A DNA stretch of 64,000 bases from an uncultured Pelagibacteraceae bacterium. Lineage in GTDB: Bacteria > Pseudomonadota > Alphaproteobacteria > Pelagibacterales > Pelagibacteraceae. The stretch lies in contig CACGAV010000002.1 in assembly GCA_902571095.1 (NCBI GenBank), forward strand, positions 22,271 through 86,270, written 5' to 3'. The position numbers were made by a program, and so were the translations under genes. Shown here in pieces: positions 26,062 through 35,541 of this stretch. The notes below the pieces were generated by a model that worked only from the letters and a program-made list of their open reading frames with translations, was not told the origin of the DNA and made no database searches. Every line of letters starts with the position of its first letter. The first letter of the stretch is position 1.

Positions 26062-26988
26062 CTACTTATTTGTTACCTGAAGAAATATATCTTCTAAATC
26101 TCCATCCTCTGTTGAAATATCCTGTATTTCAGCATTATTTTTTACAACATCTATTATTTGATCAAATTTAAATTTATTTTTATCGTAGTTCGCTAGTATT
26201 TGAGATCCATTTTTAGTAAATTTTACTCCATTAAGTTTAATTTTCTCAAATCCATTTAAATTTACCACTTTAAATTTAATAGTTTTGTTTTCAACGCGTT
26301 CTAGCAATTTTTCAGTTGTATCCAAAGCAACAAGGTTACCTTTATTAATAATTGCAATTCTATCACACATTTCTTGAGCTTCACTTAAATTGTGTGTTGT
26401 TAAAATAATTGTAACGCCAAGTTTATTTAACTCTTTTACATTTTTCCAAAGATTTTTTTTTAATTCAACATCTACTCCAGCACTAGGCTCATCTAAAACA
26501 AGAATCGGTGGCTGATGTACCATAGCCTTTGCAATTAAAAGTCTTCTTTTCATTCCTCCAGATAAACTCCTGGCATATGAATTAGCCTGTTTTTCTAGAG
26601 AGACCATTTTCAAAATCAAATCTGTAATCCTTTCATCTTTTTTAACTCCATATAAACCAGCTTGAAGTTCGAGCAATTTTTTAGGACTAAAAAAAGCATC
26701 AAGGTTTACTTCTTGAGGAACTATCCCTATCGATGCTCTTACTTGTCTTGGGTTTTCATCCAGATTAAAACCCCACACATTAACTTTTCCAGAGCTTTTT
26801 TCGACAGTGCCTCCAAGAATATTTAAAAAAGTTGTCTTTCCAGCACCATTAGGACCTAAAAGCCCAAAAATTTCACCAACCTTCACTTCCAGGTTTAGTT
26901 TATTTAATGCCAAAATAGACTTCTCTTGTGTATTCTTTTTAGAATAAATTTTAATTAGATTATTTGCTGATAATGCAATTTTATTCAT
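26062..26988 (-). CDS. ABC transporter ATP-binding protein (ABC-2/DrrA type), no adjacent permease
   Basis: The 308-residue product contains the Walker A LLGPNGAGKTTFLNILGG, the ABC signature YARSLSGGMKRRLLIAKAM, Walker B ILVLDEPSAGVDVE and the H-loop TTHNLSEAQEMCD. A C-terminal extension ending DGDLEDIFLQVTNK resembles the regulatory tail of DrrA/CcmA-type exporters that pair with an ABC-2 permease. No permease gene adjoins: bioY is downstream and polA is divergent. Its partner must be elsewhere. The substrate is unknown. It may be co-transcribed with bioY. Confidence 0.85.
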   Translation of the reverse strand: MNKIALSANNLIKIYSKKNTQEKSILALNKLNLEVKVGEIFGLLGPNGAGKTTFLNILGGTVEKSSGKVNVWGFNLDENPRQVRASIGIVPQEVNLDAFFSPKKLLELQAGLYGVKKDERITDLILKMVSLEKQANSYARSLSGGMKRRLLIAKAMVHQPPILVLDEPSAGVDVELKKNLWKNVKELNKLGVTIILTTHNLSEAQEMCDRIAIINKGNLVALDTTEKLLERVENKTIKFKVVNLNGFEKIKLNGVKFTKNGSQILANYDKNKFKFDQIIDVVKNNAEIQDISTEDGDLEDIFLQVTNK

Positions 26989-27033
26989 AATTGATATTAT
27001 AATATCTTTAAAAAATTAATGTATCATTAATCT

Positions 27034-29796
27034 ATGAATGAAATTAAAAAAACAGATCATTTCTATCTAGTCGATGGTTCGGGTTATATTTTTAGGGCTT
27101 ATTATGCATTACCACCATTATCGAGAAAAAGTGATGGCCTTCCAACAGGAGCAGTGAGTGGATTTAGCAATATGCTTTTTAAACTATTAGAAGACTCAAG
27201 ATCAGATGACTCAAAAAATAAACCTACACACTTTGCTGTGATATTCGACTCAGCGAGAAAAAATTTTAGAAATGAGATCTATAAAGAATATAAAGCAAAC
27301 AGATCTGACCCACCAGATGATCTGGCGCCGCAATTTGAATACATAAGAAAAGCTGTTGAGGCTTTTAATGTACCTTCGATTGAACAAATAAATTACGAAG
27401 CTGATGATTTGATAGCAACATACTGTAAACAAATAATTAATCTTGGGGCAAAAGTTACAATTATTTCTTCAGACAAAGATCTAATGCAATTAGTATCTAA
27501 AGATGTGAGGCTTTTTGATCCAATGAAAAGTAAAGTAATTGAGGAGAAAGAGGTAAAAGAAAAATTTGGTGTAAAACCAAATCAAGTAATTGATGTTCAA
27601 TCTTTAGCAGGAGACTCTTCCGACAATATACCTGGGGTTCCAGGTATAGGAATTAAGACAGCAGCAGAATTAATTAATAAATATGAAAATCTTGATAATC
27701 TTTTAAAAAACGTAGAAGAAATAAAACAAAAAAAAAGAAAAGAAACCATTTTAGAAAATAAAAAGTTAGCACTTATTAGTAAAAAACTTGTAACTTTAAA
27801 AGATGATGTTCCTGTAAAAAATAAAGTTGAGGACTTTTTAATTAAAGATGTAAAAAAAGATAAACTTTACAATTTTTTAAGAGATATGGAGTTTAATAGA
27901 CTTCTTAGTCAAGCGATAAGTTTTTACGGAGAATCAGATAAAAAAATAGAAAAAAAAGATTTTGGAAAAAATAAGATTAATTTAAAAAATTACGAAACCA
28001 TTTATACTGAAAAGCAATTAAAAAAATGGACTGCCGTTTTAAGTGAACAAAAATTGATTTCAGTCGATACCGAAACATCTTCCCTAAACCCCTTGGAAGC
28101 AGATTTAGTTGGTGTATCTTTTTGCTATGAAAATGGTAAAGCGTGCTATATACCGCTTAAAAATAAAAAAGAAAAATGTTTAGACCCTGCACTAGTTTTA
28201 AACGAAATCTGTAAGGTTTTAGAAGATAAAAGTATAAAAAAAATTGGTCAAAATATAAAATTTGACTACATAATTTTTAAAAGAAATAACATCAAATTAA
28301 ATTCTATAGAAGATACTATGTTAGCCTCATATACTTTAGATGCTGGTTTGAACAGACATAATCTAGATACTTTATCCGAAATTCATCTAGGTCATAAGAC
28401 AATTTCATTTAAAGATTTAGTTGGATCAGGAAAAAACAAGATTACCTTTGAAGATGTAGAATTAAAAAAAGCAACTGAGTATGCGGGCGAAGATGCTGAT
28501 GTTACTTTTAGGCTTTATGAATTATTTAAGAAAAGATTGGACAAAGAAAAGCTTACTAAAATTTATGAGATTTTTGAAAAACCAATGCTGGAATTACTCG
28601 CAACAATTGAGATGAATGGTGTTAAGGTTGATAAAAATTATTTGAAAAGACTTTCCAAAAAATTTTCAGGTAAAATAGTTAAGATTGAAAAAGAAATATA
28701 TTCTATTGCAAAAAAAGAATTTAATATAGGTTCGCCAAAACAACTTGGCGAAATCATTTACAATGATTTAAAAATTGCAAATTTGAAAAAGACCAAAAAA
28801 GGTAGCCTTGCAACCAACGCCAAGATTTTGGAAGATTTAGCTCTAAAAGGTCATAAGTTTCCTAATTTAGTTTTAGATTGGAGGCAATTATCAAAATTAA
28901 AAAACACATATTCAGATGCTTTACAGGATCACATAAATTTAAAAACTAATAGAGTGCATACTTCTTTTCTATTAGCTGCCACTAACACTGGAAGATTGGC
29001 CTCAAGCGACCCAAATTTACAAAATATACCAATAAAGACAGAGGATGGCCGAGAGATAAGAAAGGCTTTTATTGCAGAAGAAAATAATGTTTTAATATCT
29101 GCTGATTATAATCAGGTAGAGATGAGAATTTTAGCCGATCTTGCAGACGTAAAGGAATTAAAAAAAGCTTTTAAAAACAACGATGACATCCACAGTATTA
29201 CTGCTAGTCAAGTATTTGAAATTCCAATTAAAAAAATAGATAAAGATTTAAGAAGAAAGGCAAAAGCAATTAATTTTGGGATTATTTATGGAATTACACA
29301 ATATGGACTCGCAAAACAAATCTCAGTATCAAATAATGAAGCCCAGGATTTTATTAACTCTTATTTTAAAAAATTTCCTGAAATAAAAGAATATATGCAA
29401 TCGACAATAAGATTTTGTAGAAAAAATGGATATGTGAATAATATATTTGGCAGAAGAATTCACCTTAGGGGAATAAATGACAAAAATTTTAGTATAAGAA
29501 GCTTTCAAGAAAGAGCAGCAATTAATGCACCGATTCAAAGTTCTGCTGCTGATATTATAAGGTTAGCTATGATAAAAATATATGATTTATTTATTTCAGG
29601 CAAAATATATGATGCAAAAATGCTTTTGCAAATACATGACGAATTAGTTTTTGAAAGTTCAAAAAATAATCAACATGCTGTTGAAAAAGTTGTTAAAAAA
29701 GCAATGGAGTCAATTTCAAGCTCAGAACATCATATGTTTACAATTCCATTAGATGTTAACATTAAATCAGGTAATAATTGGGACGAAGCACACTAA
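27034..29796 (+). CDS. polA: DNA polymerase I
   Basis: PolA fills gaps, removes RNA primers and takes part in excision repair. The 920-residue product has all three domains. The 5'-nuclease domain (about 1-300) begins YLVDGSGYIFRAYYALPP and includes the HhH segment GVPGIGIKTAAELI. The 3'-5' exonuclease domain (about 320-510) keeps the catalytic acidic residues in SVDTETSSLNP and in IGQNIKFDYIIF, so proofreading is probably active. The polymerase domain has motif A ISADYNQVEMRILA, motif B RRKAKAINFGIIYGI and motif C LQIHDELVFE. It is divergent from the ABC ATPase gene and is followed by chvI. Confidence 0.97.
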   Translation: MNEIKKTDHFYLVDGSGYIFRAYYALPPLSRKSDGLPTGAVSGFSNMLFKLLEDSRSDDSKNKPTHFAVIFDSARKNFRNEIYKEYKANRSDPPDDLAPQFEYIRKAVEAFNVPSIEQINYEADDLIATYCKQIINLGAKVTIISSDKDLMQLVSKDVRLFDPMKSKVIEEKEVKEKFGVKPNQVIDVQSLAGDSSDNIPGVPGIGIKTAAELINKYENLDNLLKNVEEIKQKKRKETILENKKLALISKKLVTLKDDVPVKNKVEDFLIKDVKKDKLYNFLRDMEFNRLLSQAISFYGESDKKIEKKDFGKNKINLKNYETIYTEKQLKKWTAVLSEQKLISVDTETSSLNPLEADLVGVSFCYENGKACYIPLKNKKEKCLDPALVLNEICKVLEDKSIKKIGQNIKFDYIIFKRNNIKLNSIEDTMLASYTLDAGLNRHNLDTLSEIHLGHKTISFKDLVGSGKNKITFEDVELKKATEYAGEDADVTFRLYELFKKRLDKEKLTKIYEIFEKPMLELLATIEMNGVKVDKNYLKRLSKKFSGKIVKIEKEIYSIAKKEFNIGSPKQLGEIIYNDLKIANLKKTKKGSLATNAKILEDLALKGHKFPNLVLDWRQLSKLKNTYSDALQDHINLKTNRVHTSFLLAATNTGRLASSDPNLQNIPIKTEDGREIRKAFIAEENNVLISADYNQVEMRILADLADVKELKKAFKNNDDIHSITASQVFEIPIKKIDKDLRRKAKAINFGIIYGITQYGLAKQISVSNNEAQDFINSYFKKFPEIKEYMQSTIRFCRKNGYVNNIFGRRIHLRGINDKNFSIRSFQERAAINAPIQSSAADIIRLAMIKIYDLFISGKIYDAKMLLQIHDELVFESSKNNQHAVEKVVKKAMESISSSEHHMFTIPLDVNIKSGNNWDEAH

Positions 29797-29806
29797 TGCC
29801 TAAATT

Positions 29807-29834
29807 TTGACAATTTATTTTAAACTATTATAAA
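29807..29834 (+). promoter_or_regulatory. predicted sigma-70 promoter of chvI-chvG
   Basis: TTGACA (29807-29812) and TATAAA (29829-29834) are separated by 16 bp, 11 bp after the polA stop. A ribosome-binding site AGGA at about 29841 precedes the chvI ATG at 29852 with 7-bp spacing. The -35 is a perfect consensus, and this is one of the clearest promoters in the window. Confidence 0.6.
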
Positions 29835-29851
29835 GTCTATAGGATACGCAC

Positions 29852-30550
29852 ATGTCAAAAACAATAGCTCTGGTAGACGATGATAGAAATATTCTAACTG
29901 GAATAAGTATGGCTTTGGAAAGAGAAGGCTTTAAGGTTCAAACCTATATTGATGGAGAAAGTGCTTTGGTGGGATTATCAAGGAATCCTCCAGATCTAGC
30001 AGTTGTAGATATTAAAATGCCAAGAATGGATGGAGAAGAGTTATTAAAAAAAATAAGAAAAAAAATGTCTATTCCAATAATTTTTTTAACCTCAAAGGAT
30101 GAAGAAGTTGACGAGTTATTAGGTTTAAAGCTAGGAGCAGATGATTTTATAAAAAAATCCGGTGGTTTTTCGATGAAGGTCTTAATTGAGAGAATTAGAG
30201 TTCAATTAAGAAAAAAAACTAATCCAAATGATGACTCAAAAAATTTGATATCTCATGGAAAACTAAAACTTGATCCCAATCAACTCGAGTGTGAGTGGAA
30301 CGGAAAGTCATTACCAGAAAAGCTTACAACTACAGAATTTTTAATAGTCAAAGAATTAGCCCAAAGGCCAGGTGTTATAAAAGAACGAGCTCATTTAATG
30401 GATATAGCCTATAAGGAAAACACCGATATAGAAGATAGAACTATTGATAGTCATATTAAAAGAATTAGAAAAAAATTTAAAAAAGTTGATGAAAAATTCT
30501 CCTCAATAGAAACTCGTTATGGCAGTGGCTATAGATGGAATATTAATTAA
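29852..30550 (+). CDS. chvI: OmpR-family response regulator ChvI type
   Basis: ChvI and its kinase ChvG are an envelope/acid-stress two-component system of Alphaproteobacteria. The 232-residue product has a receiver domain (about 1-120) with the acidic pocket [10 protein letters not shown], phospho-Asp in [16 protein letters not shown] and Lys in [20 protein letters not shown], then an OmpR-type winged helix (about 135-232) ending [13 protein letters not shown]. The ChvI name is based on overall resemblance and on chvG directly downstream (1-bp overlap), with ahcY next as in rhizobia. A strong promoter precedes it. Confidence 0.86.
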   Translation: MSKTIALVDDDRNILTGISMALEREGFKVQTYIDGESALVGLSRNPPDLAVVDIKMPRMDGEELLKKIRKKMSIPIIFLTSKDEEVDELLGLKLGADDFIKKSGGFSMKVLIERIRVQLRKKTNPNDDSKNLISHGKLKLDPNQLECEWNGKSLPEKLTTTEFLIVKELAQRPGVIKERAHLMDIAYKENTDIEDRTIDSHIKRIRKKFKKVDEKFSSIETRYGSGYRWNIN

Positions 30551-32085
30551 TGAAATTGGTTAAAAGTTCATCATCAATTTTAAGAAAATTTCTTATTCTA
30601 AACTTTTTCGCTTTCTTGATTTTAGGACTTTTTACTTTTTTTTATTTAATAGGAATTCAACCAAATTTGGTCAAGCAGCGCACAGAAAAACATGCTGTAA
30701 TTATTAATAATACCTCAAATCATATCGAAAGGCTTAAAATTAATTTTCAGGAAGAAAGTCTAAAAAGTTTTTTGTCATCAACAAGATTTTTATTTCAAAA
30801 TCTTGAAAGGGTTCAATTTTATAATTTAAATGGTAATTTGATTGCTGATACTAATGCATTAGATCTAGACCAAGATGTTTTCAGAAAAACTGAAGAGGTT
30901 ACCGAAGGTAATCTTGAAGGAGATCTCACCACAAAAACTGAACGCGAAAGAGAAACTAAAAAAAAAATAAATGAAATTAGTTCTACAAAAGATTTAATTA
31001 AAATTAAGGAAAAAAACGAGCCTTTGGTGGATCAAATTCAAGAAGGTGATAATTTATACATTAAAACTTTAGACGCTGTAAAAGTTGATGATAAAATTAT
31101 TGGATATATATTGGTAACCGAGCAAGCAAATGAAATATTAACAGCTGTTGAAGAAAGAAAAAACTTTATCATAAGAACTGTTTTAGCCATTGCAGTAGTT
31201 ATTTTCATTTTTTTAATATTTTTAAATAAATACATACTTACACCTATAGCAGGTTTAGTAGCATATACTGAGTCTATCAAAGCAAAAGACGAGTCCATGG
31301 GTAAAATAGAGAAATTTTTGTACAGAAGCGACGAGCTTGGCTTATTATCAAGATCATTAAATAATATGACTAAAGATTTGCAGCAAAGGACTCAAAGAGC
31401 AGAAAATTCTTCAGCAGATTTAGCACACGAAATTAGAAATCCACTTGCTTCATTGAAAGGAGCCTCGGAACTTTTAGATAATACCACAGATAAATTTGAG
31501 AGGTCGAAATTAATAAAACTTTTGAGCCATGATGTAGAAAGAATTGAAAGATTAATTACCGATTATTCTCAAATGCTGAAAGATGAAGCATCTTTATCAA
31601 GAGAGAAAATGAAAATCTTAGATATTGATGTACTAATTCGAAATGTGATTGATGAGTTTAATAATACAAACTCGGTTTCTGATAAAAATATAAAATTTGT
31701 AGTTAATAGAAAAAATATAAATGGCAATAAACTTCAAACTTATGGAATTTCAAATAGGCTAGAACAAGTCTTGGCAAATTTACTTGATAATGCTGTATCT
31801 TTTAGTCCTGAAAACAGCCAAATTATAATTGATATTGAAAATAATACAGACAACATATTACTAAAAATAAAAGATAATGGACCAGGTTTTAACGAGATCA
31901 ATACTGAAAAAATATTTAAAAGATTTTATAGTAATAGACCTGAAAAGTTCGGAGAACATTCTGGATTAGGTTTGAACATAGTCAAAAGTATAGTTGAGAT
32001 GCACGGAGGTAAAGTAAGGGCTTTCAATCGACCAGATGTAAAATCTGGTGCCGAAGTAGAATTGCAGCTCCCAAAAAGGGTGTGA
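30550..32085 (+). CDS. chvG: sensor histidine kinase ChvG type
   Basis: The 511-residue product has an N-terminal membrane helix (about 17-37), a periplasmic sensor region of about 170 residues rich in charged residues, a second membrane helix (about 203-224), a HAMP linker, the H-box SADLAHEIRNPLASLKGASE, the N-box VLANLLDNAVSFSPEN, and the ATP lid KDNGPGFNEI with SGLGLNIVKSIVEMHGG. All catalytic motifs are intact. It overlaps chvI by 1 bp. In rhizobia hprK and PTS genes usually follow chvG before ahcY; none are present here, the next gene being ahcY after 50 bp. Confidence 0.87.
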   Translation: MKLVKSSSSILRKFLILNFFAFLILGLFTFFYLIGIQPNLVKQRTEKHAVIINNTSNHIERLKINFQEESLKSFLSSTRFLFQNLERVQFYNLNGNLIADTNALDLDQDVFRKTEEVTEGNLEGDLTTKTERERETKKKINEISSTKDLIKIKEKNEPLVDQIQEGDNLYIKTLDAVKVDDKIIGYILVTEQANEILTAVEERKNFIIRTVLAIAVVIFIFLIFLNKYILTPIAGLVAYTESIKAKDESMGKIEKFLYRSDELGLLSRSLNNMTKDLQQRTQRAENSSADLAHEIRNPLASLKGASELLDNTTDKFERSKLIKLLSHDVERIERLITDYSQMLKDEASLSREKMKILDIDVLIRNVIDEFNNTNSVSDKNIKFVVNRKNINGNKLQTYGISNRLEQVLANLLDNAVSFSPENSQIIIDIENNTDNILLKIKDNGPGFNEINTEKIFKRFYSNRPEKFGEHSGLGLNIVKSIVEMHGGKVRAFNRPDVKSGAEVELQLPKRV

Positions 32086-32135
32086 TACAACAACAACTTG
32101 ATTGCTATAAATTTAATTGTTAGAACATTTTAATT

Positions 32136-33425
32136 ATGGAAAAAGATTATAAAGTTAAAGATATTAATCTAGCAGAATTTGGTAGAAAAGAAATTTCAAT
32201 TGCAGAGTCAGAGATGCCTGGACTTATGGCACTTCGAAAAGAATACAAAGGAAAGAAACCTTTAAAGGGTGCTAAAATATTAGGGTGTTTACACATGACA
32301 ATTCAGACTGCAGTTTTAATTGAAACTTTGGTAGATCTTGGAGCAGAAGTAAGATGGTCTTCTTGTAATATTTTCTCCACGCAAGATCACGCAGCCGCAG
32401 CAATTGCTAAATCTGGGGTACCCGTATTTGCTTGGAAGGGCGAAACCGAAAAAGAATATTGGTGGTGTGTTAAGCAAACTATTGAAGGTAAAAAAGATTG
32501 GAAACCAAATATGATATTAGATGATGGTGGTGACCTTACTGGTTTAATGCATAAAGATTATAAAGAAATGTTAAAAAATATTAAAGGAGTTTCAGAAGAG
32601 ACAACTACCGGAGTATTAGCTTTAAAAAAAATGGAAGCTAACAAACAGTTACTAATACCAGCTATAAATGTTAATGACTCTGTTACCAAATCGAAATTTG
32701 ACAATCTTTATGGGTGTAGAGAAAGTTTAGTTGATGGAATCAAACGAGCCACAGACGTAATGATGTCAGGAAAAGTCGCAATTGTTGCTGGGTTTGGAGA
32801 TGTAGGAAAAGGTAGTGCTGCTTCTCTCAGACAGGCTGGTGCAAGAGTTCTTATAACTGAAATAGATCCAATTTGCGCATTACAGGCAGCAATGGAAGGT
32901 TACGAAGTTGTTTTAATGGAAGAAGCAATAAAAGAAGCAGATATTGTTGTTACTGCTACTGGCAATAAAGATATCGTAACAGCAGATCATATGAGAGACA
33001 TGAAGGACAGAGCAATTTTGTGCAATATAGGTCATTTTGATAATGAAATTCAAGTAGAAGCATTAAAAAATTACAAGTGGAATGAAATCAAGCCACAAGT
33101 CCACGAAATAGAGTTGCCTAGCAAAAAAAGAATAATTTTATTAGCAGAGGGAAGACTTGTAAATTTGGGTTGTGCTACAGGTCACCCAAGTTTCGTTATG
33201 AGCGCATCATTTACAAATCAAGTGATTGCACAAATTGAATTATGGAATAATTCTGATAGATATGAAAATAAAGTTTATGTTTTACCAAAACATTTAGACG
33301 AAAAGGTTGCGATGTTACACCTTGGGAAAGTAGGTGCTAAATTAACCAAGATGTCCAAACAACAGGCAGACTATATTAGCGTAAAGCAGTCAGGACCTTA
33401 CAAACCGGATACATATCGCTACTAA
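32136..33425 (+). CDS. ahcY: S-adenosylhomocysteine hydrolase (adenosylhomocysteinase)
   Basis: AhcY splits S-adenosylhomocysteine into adenosine and homocysteine, removing the inhibitor formed by methyltransferases. The 429-residue product carries [24 protein letters not shown] near the start, the NAD-binding stretch [20 protein letters not shown] (near 218-237), [11 protein letters not shown], and the conserved C-terminal KPDTYRY with its NAD-contacting Lys/Tyr. No sequence resembling a SAH riboswitch fits in the 50-bp leader. It lies between chvG and tsaE, a gene order shared with other Alphaproteobacteria apart from missing PTS genes. Confidence 0.97.
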   Translation: MEKDYKVKDINLAEFGRKEISIAESEMPGLMALRKEYKGKKPLKGAKILGCLHMTIQTAVLIETLVDLGAEVRWSSCNIFSTQDHAAAAIAKSGVPVFAWKGETEKEYWWCVKQTIEGKKDWKPNMILDDGGDLTGLMHKDYKEMLKNIKGVSEETTTGVLALKKMEANKQLLIPAINVNDSVTKSKFDNLYGCRESLVDGIKRATDVMMSGKVAIVAGFGDVGKGSAASLRQAGARVLITEIDPICALQAAMEGYEVVLMEEAIKEADIVVTATGNKDIVTADHMRDMKDRAILCNIGHFDNEIQVEALKNYKWNEIKPQVHEIELPSKKRIILLAEGRLVNLGCATGHPSFVMSASFTNQVIAQIELWNNSDRYENKVYVLPKHLDEKVAMLHLGKVGAKLTKMSKQQADYISVKQSGPYKPDTYRY

Positions 33426-33435
33426 ACAGTAGCCT

Positions 33436-33891
33436 ATGCTAAAATATAAATTATCTCAGATTGGAAAGATTTCAGAAAAAGTTTTATCTAAAGTATCAAA
33501 AATAGATTGCATATTCCTTTTTGGTGAATTAGGTAGTGGAAAAACAACTTTTACAAGAAGTTTAATAAATAAACTACAGGATAAAAAAAAAGTTTCTAAA
33601 ACTGAAGTTTTAAGCCCTACTTTTAATTTACTGTACGAGTATGACATTAAATCATTTAAAGTTATGCATTATGATCTGTATAGATTAGAAAACACAAAAG
33701 ATATTGATCAGTTGGGTATTCAAGAAAGTTTTAAAAATTCAATAACAATTATAGAATGGCCTGAAAAAATTAAGAAGCCGAACAAAAATAGACTAGAAAT
33801 AACTTTTTATTATGAAAAGGAGTCAAGGATCAGAAAATTGAAACTCAAGGGCTTTGGCAAATGGAAAGATTTTCAAATTAATGCAATTTAA
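33436..33891 (+). CDS. tsaE: tRNA threonylcarbamoyladenosine synthesis ATPase TsaE
   Basis: TsaE is the ATPase that works with TsaB and TsaD to make the t6A modification at position 37 of ANN-decoding tRNAs. The 151-residue product is of normal size and has Walker A FLFGELGSGKTTFTRSLI (about 28-45), switch I SPTFNLLYEY, and MHYDLYRLE and ITIIEWPEKI segments typical of the family. It begins 10 bp after ahcY and overlaps the kinase-like gene downstream by 11 bp. This tsaE-kinase-nucleotidyltransferase order is common in Alphaproteobacteria. Confidence 0.93.
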   Translation: MLKYKLSQIGKISEKVLSKVSKIDCIFLFGELGSGKTTFTRSLINKLQDKKKVSKTEVLSPTFNLLYEYDIKSFKVMHYDLYRLENTKDIDQLGIQESFKNSITIIEWPEKIKKPNKNRLEITFYYEKESRIRKLKLKGFGKWKDFQINAI

Positions 33892-34846
33892 ACTTAAAAA
33901 AATTAAAAGCGATGCTTCTTTCAGAGAGTTTTTTAGACTTTATAAGGGAAAAAAAACCTCAATTATTATAACTGCTAAAAAAGAACGTTTTAAAAATCTT
34001 ATTGTTTATACTTCAATAAATAAATTTTTAATAAAGAGAGGAATTTTTACACCAAAACTAATTAGTAGCCACTTTAAAGAAGGAATAATTGAAATTGAAG
34101 ATTTAGGAAAAGACAAACTTTTAGATCATATAAGAGTCTCGAAAAATAAATTTTTTTATTATAAAAAATGCGTAGATTTGATTCTGAAACTTCAAAAAAT
34201 TACCCCTCCAAAAAAAATAAAAATTGAATCTAAAAAATATCTAAATTTTTCTAAATATAATATTTCAGAACTTCATAAGGAGTCAGATTTATTTTTTGAC
34301 TGGTACTTATATGGGGTTTTAGGAAAAAAAAAATCAAAAAAATTTAAATTTAAAATAAAGAGAGAACTTAACAAGATTTATAAAAAAATTGTTTTTAAAA
34401 ATAATTTTTTGGTCCATAGGGATTTCCACGTTTCAAATATTATGTATATAAATAAAAAATTAGGATTAATTGATACACAGGATGCTATAGCAGGGAATCC
34501 AGCATATGATCTTGCATCACTTATTGACGATGTGAGGTTAAAAGTTCCAAATAAAATTAAACTCGATACATTCAATTATTATGTAAAAAAATCTAACAAT
34601 AAAAATTATAAAACTATATCACTTAAAAATGACTTTGATATTTTGTCAGTCCAAAGGAATTTAAAAATTTTAGGAATATTTTTTAGACTTTATTTAAGAG
34701 ATAATAAGAAAGAATACCTAAAATATTTACCTTATGTGTGGACTCTTTTAGAAAAAAGGATGAAGAATAATATTTTTAATAATTTAGAGAAAATTCTTTC
34801 AAAAGCAGTAAGTAAAAAATTAAGAAAAAAAAGATTTTTTAAATGA
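33881..34846 (+). CDS. AmgK-like sugar kinase (aminoglycoside phosphotransferase fold)
   Basis: AmgK-type kinases phosphorylate the anomeric carbon of MurNAc/GlcNAc in peptidoglycan recycling. The 321-residue product (starting from the ATG at 33881, MQFKLKKIKSDASFREFFR; the track uses a TTG 27 bp upstream) has the S-D-A-S-x-R-x-F/Y nucleotide-site start, a catalytic loop FLVHRDFHVSNIMY and the metal-binding GLIDTQDAIAGNPAYDLASL, all characteristic of the family. A murU-like gene overlaps it by 4 bp, which supports the MurNAc recycling role. It overlaps tsaE by 11 bp. Activity on MurNAc is inferred from these features. Confidence 0.8.
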   Translation: MQFKLKKIKSDASFREFFRLYKGKKTSIIITAKKERFKNLIVYTSINKFLIKRGIFTPKLISSHFKEGIIEIEDLGKDKLLDHIRVSKNKFFYYKKCVDLILKLQKITPPKKIKIESKKYLNFSKYNISELHKESDLFFDWYLYGVLGKKKSKKFKFKIKRELNKIYKKIVFKNNFLVHRDFHVSNIMYINKKLGLIDTQDAIAGNPAYDLASLIDDVRLKVPNKIKLDTFNYYVKKSNNKNYKTISLKNDFDILSVQRNLKILGIFFRLYLRDNKKEYLKYLPYVWTLLEKRMKNNIFNNLEKILSKAVSKKLRKKRFFK

Positions 34847-35541
34847 AAATTAAAAAAGCGATAATATTGGGAGCAGGTTATGGTAAAAGAATGCACCCAA
34901 TTACAAAAAAAGTTCCAAAACCATTAATTAAAATTAAAAATACTACTCTACTTGAAAATAGTATAAAATTCTTGATCTCAATAGGCGTCAAACATATTGT
35001 AATAAATACACATTATCTTCATAAGCAGATTTTTAGATATATAAAAGGAAAAAAATTTTCATCGAAGATTGATTTAATATTTGAAAAGAGAAAGATATTA
35101 AATACAGGTGGAGGAATTTTGAACGCTTCTAGAAATTTTAAAAATCAAATATTTTTTGTACTGAACCCAGATACTTTGTGGAAAAAAGAACATAAAAAGG
35201 ATTTTAAAAATCTCGAAAAAGTTTACAAAAAATATAAAAAACCAGCTTTATTATTAGTTCGAAAAAATAAAAGTTTTGATAAGTCTTTCAAAGGTGATTT
35301 TAACTTAAATAATGAAAAAGAGATCCTAAGACAAAAAAATAATAATTTTATTTTCACTGGAGCACAAATAATTTCGAGAAATGTCTTTAAATCTAAAAAA
35401 GTCAAACCCTTTTCAATGAATATAGTTTGGGATACTTTAATTAAAAAGGGTGATCTCATTGGCACAATTAGTAAACAAAAGTTTTATCACGTTAATAATT
35501 ATAAAATATACAAAAGATTGGTAAAAAAGTTTAAATATTAA
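34843..35541 (+). CDS. MurU-like nucleotidyltransferase
   Basis: The 232-residue product is a sugar-1-phosphate nucleotidyltransferase. The signature loop LGAGYGKRMHPITKKVPKPL (G-x-G-x-R-M-x-P-x-T-x3-PKPL) starts at residue 9, followed by FEKRKILNTGGGILNA and VLNPDTLW for metal and sugar binding. In the MurNAc recycling path MurU makes UDP-MurNAc from MurNAc-1-phosphate, and pairing with the AmgK-like kinase (4-bp overlap) supports this. A generic glucose-1-phosphate-type specificity cannot be excluded. Its 3' end overlaps the convergent gpmA by 11 bp. Confidence 0.8.
   Translation: MKIKKAIILGAGYGKRMHPITKKVPKPLIKIKNTTLLENSIKFLISIGVKHIVINTHYLHKQIFRYIKGKKFSSKIDLIFEKRKILNTGGGILNASRNFKNQIFFVLNPDTLWKKEHKKDFKNLEKVYKKYKKPALLLVRKNKSFDKSFKGDFNLNNEKEILRQKNNNFIFTGAQIISRNVFKSKKVKPFSMNIVWDTLIKKGDLIGTISKQKFYHVNNYKIYKRLVKKFKY

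Noticed and set aside
26062-26988. ABC ATPase as the energising unit (EcfA/BioM) of BioY
   Set aside because: The C-terminal extension and overall sequence are of the DrrA/ABC-2 exporter type, not of the ECF ATPases; no EcfT gene is nearby.
32086-32135. SAM/SAH riboswitch upstream of ahcY
   Set aside because: The gap is only 50 bp, is A/T-rich and has no stem or conserved core that I can recognise.
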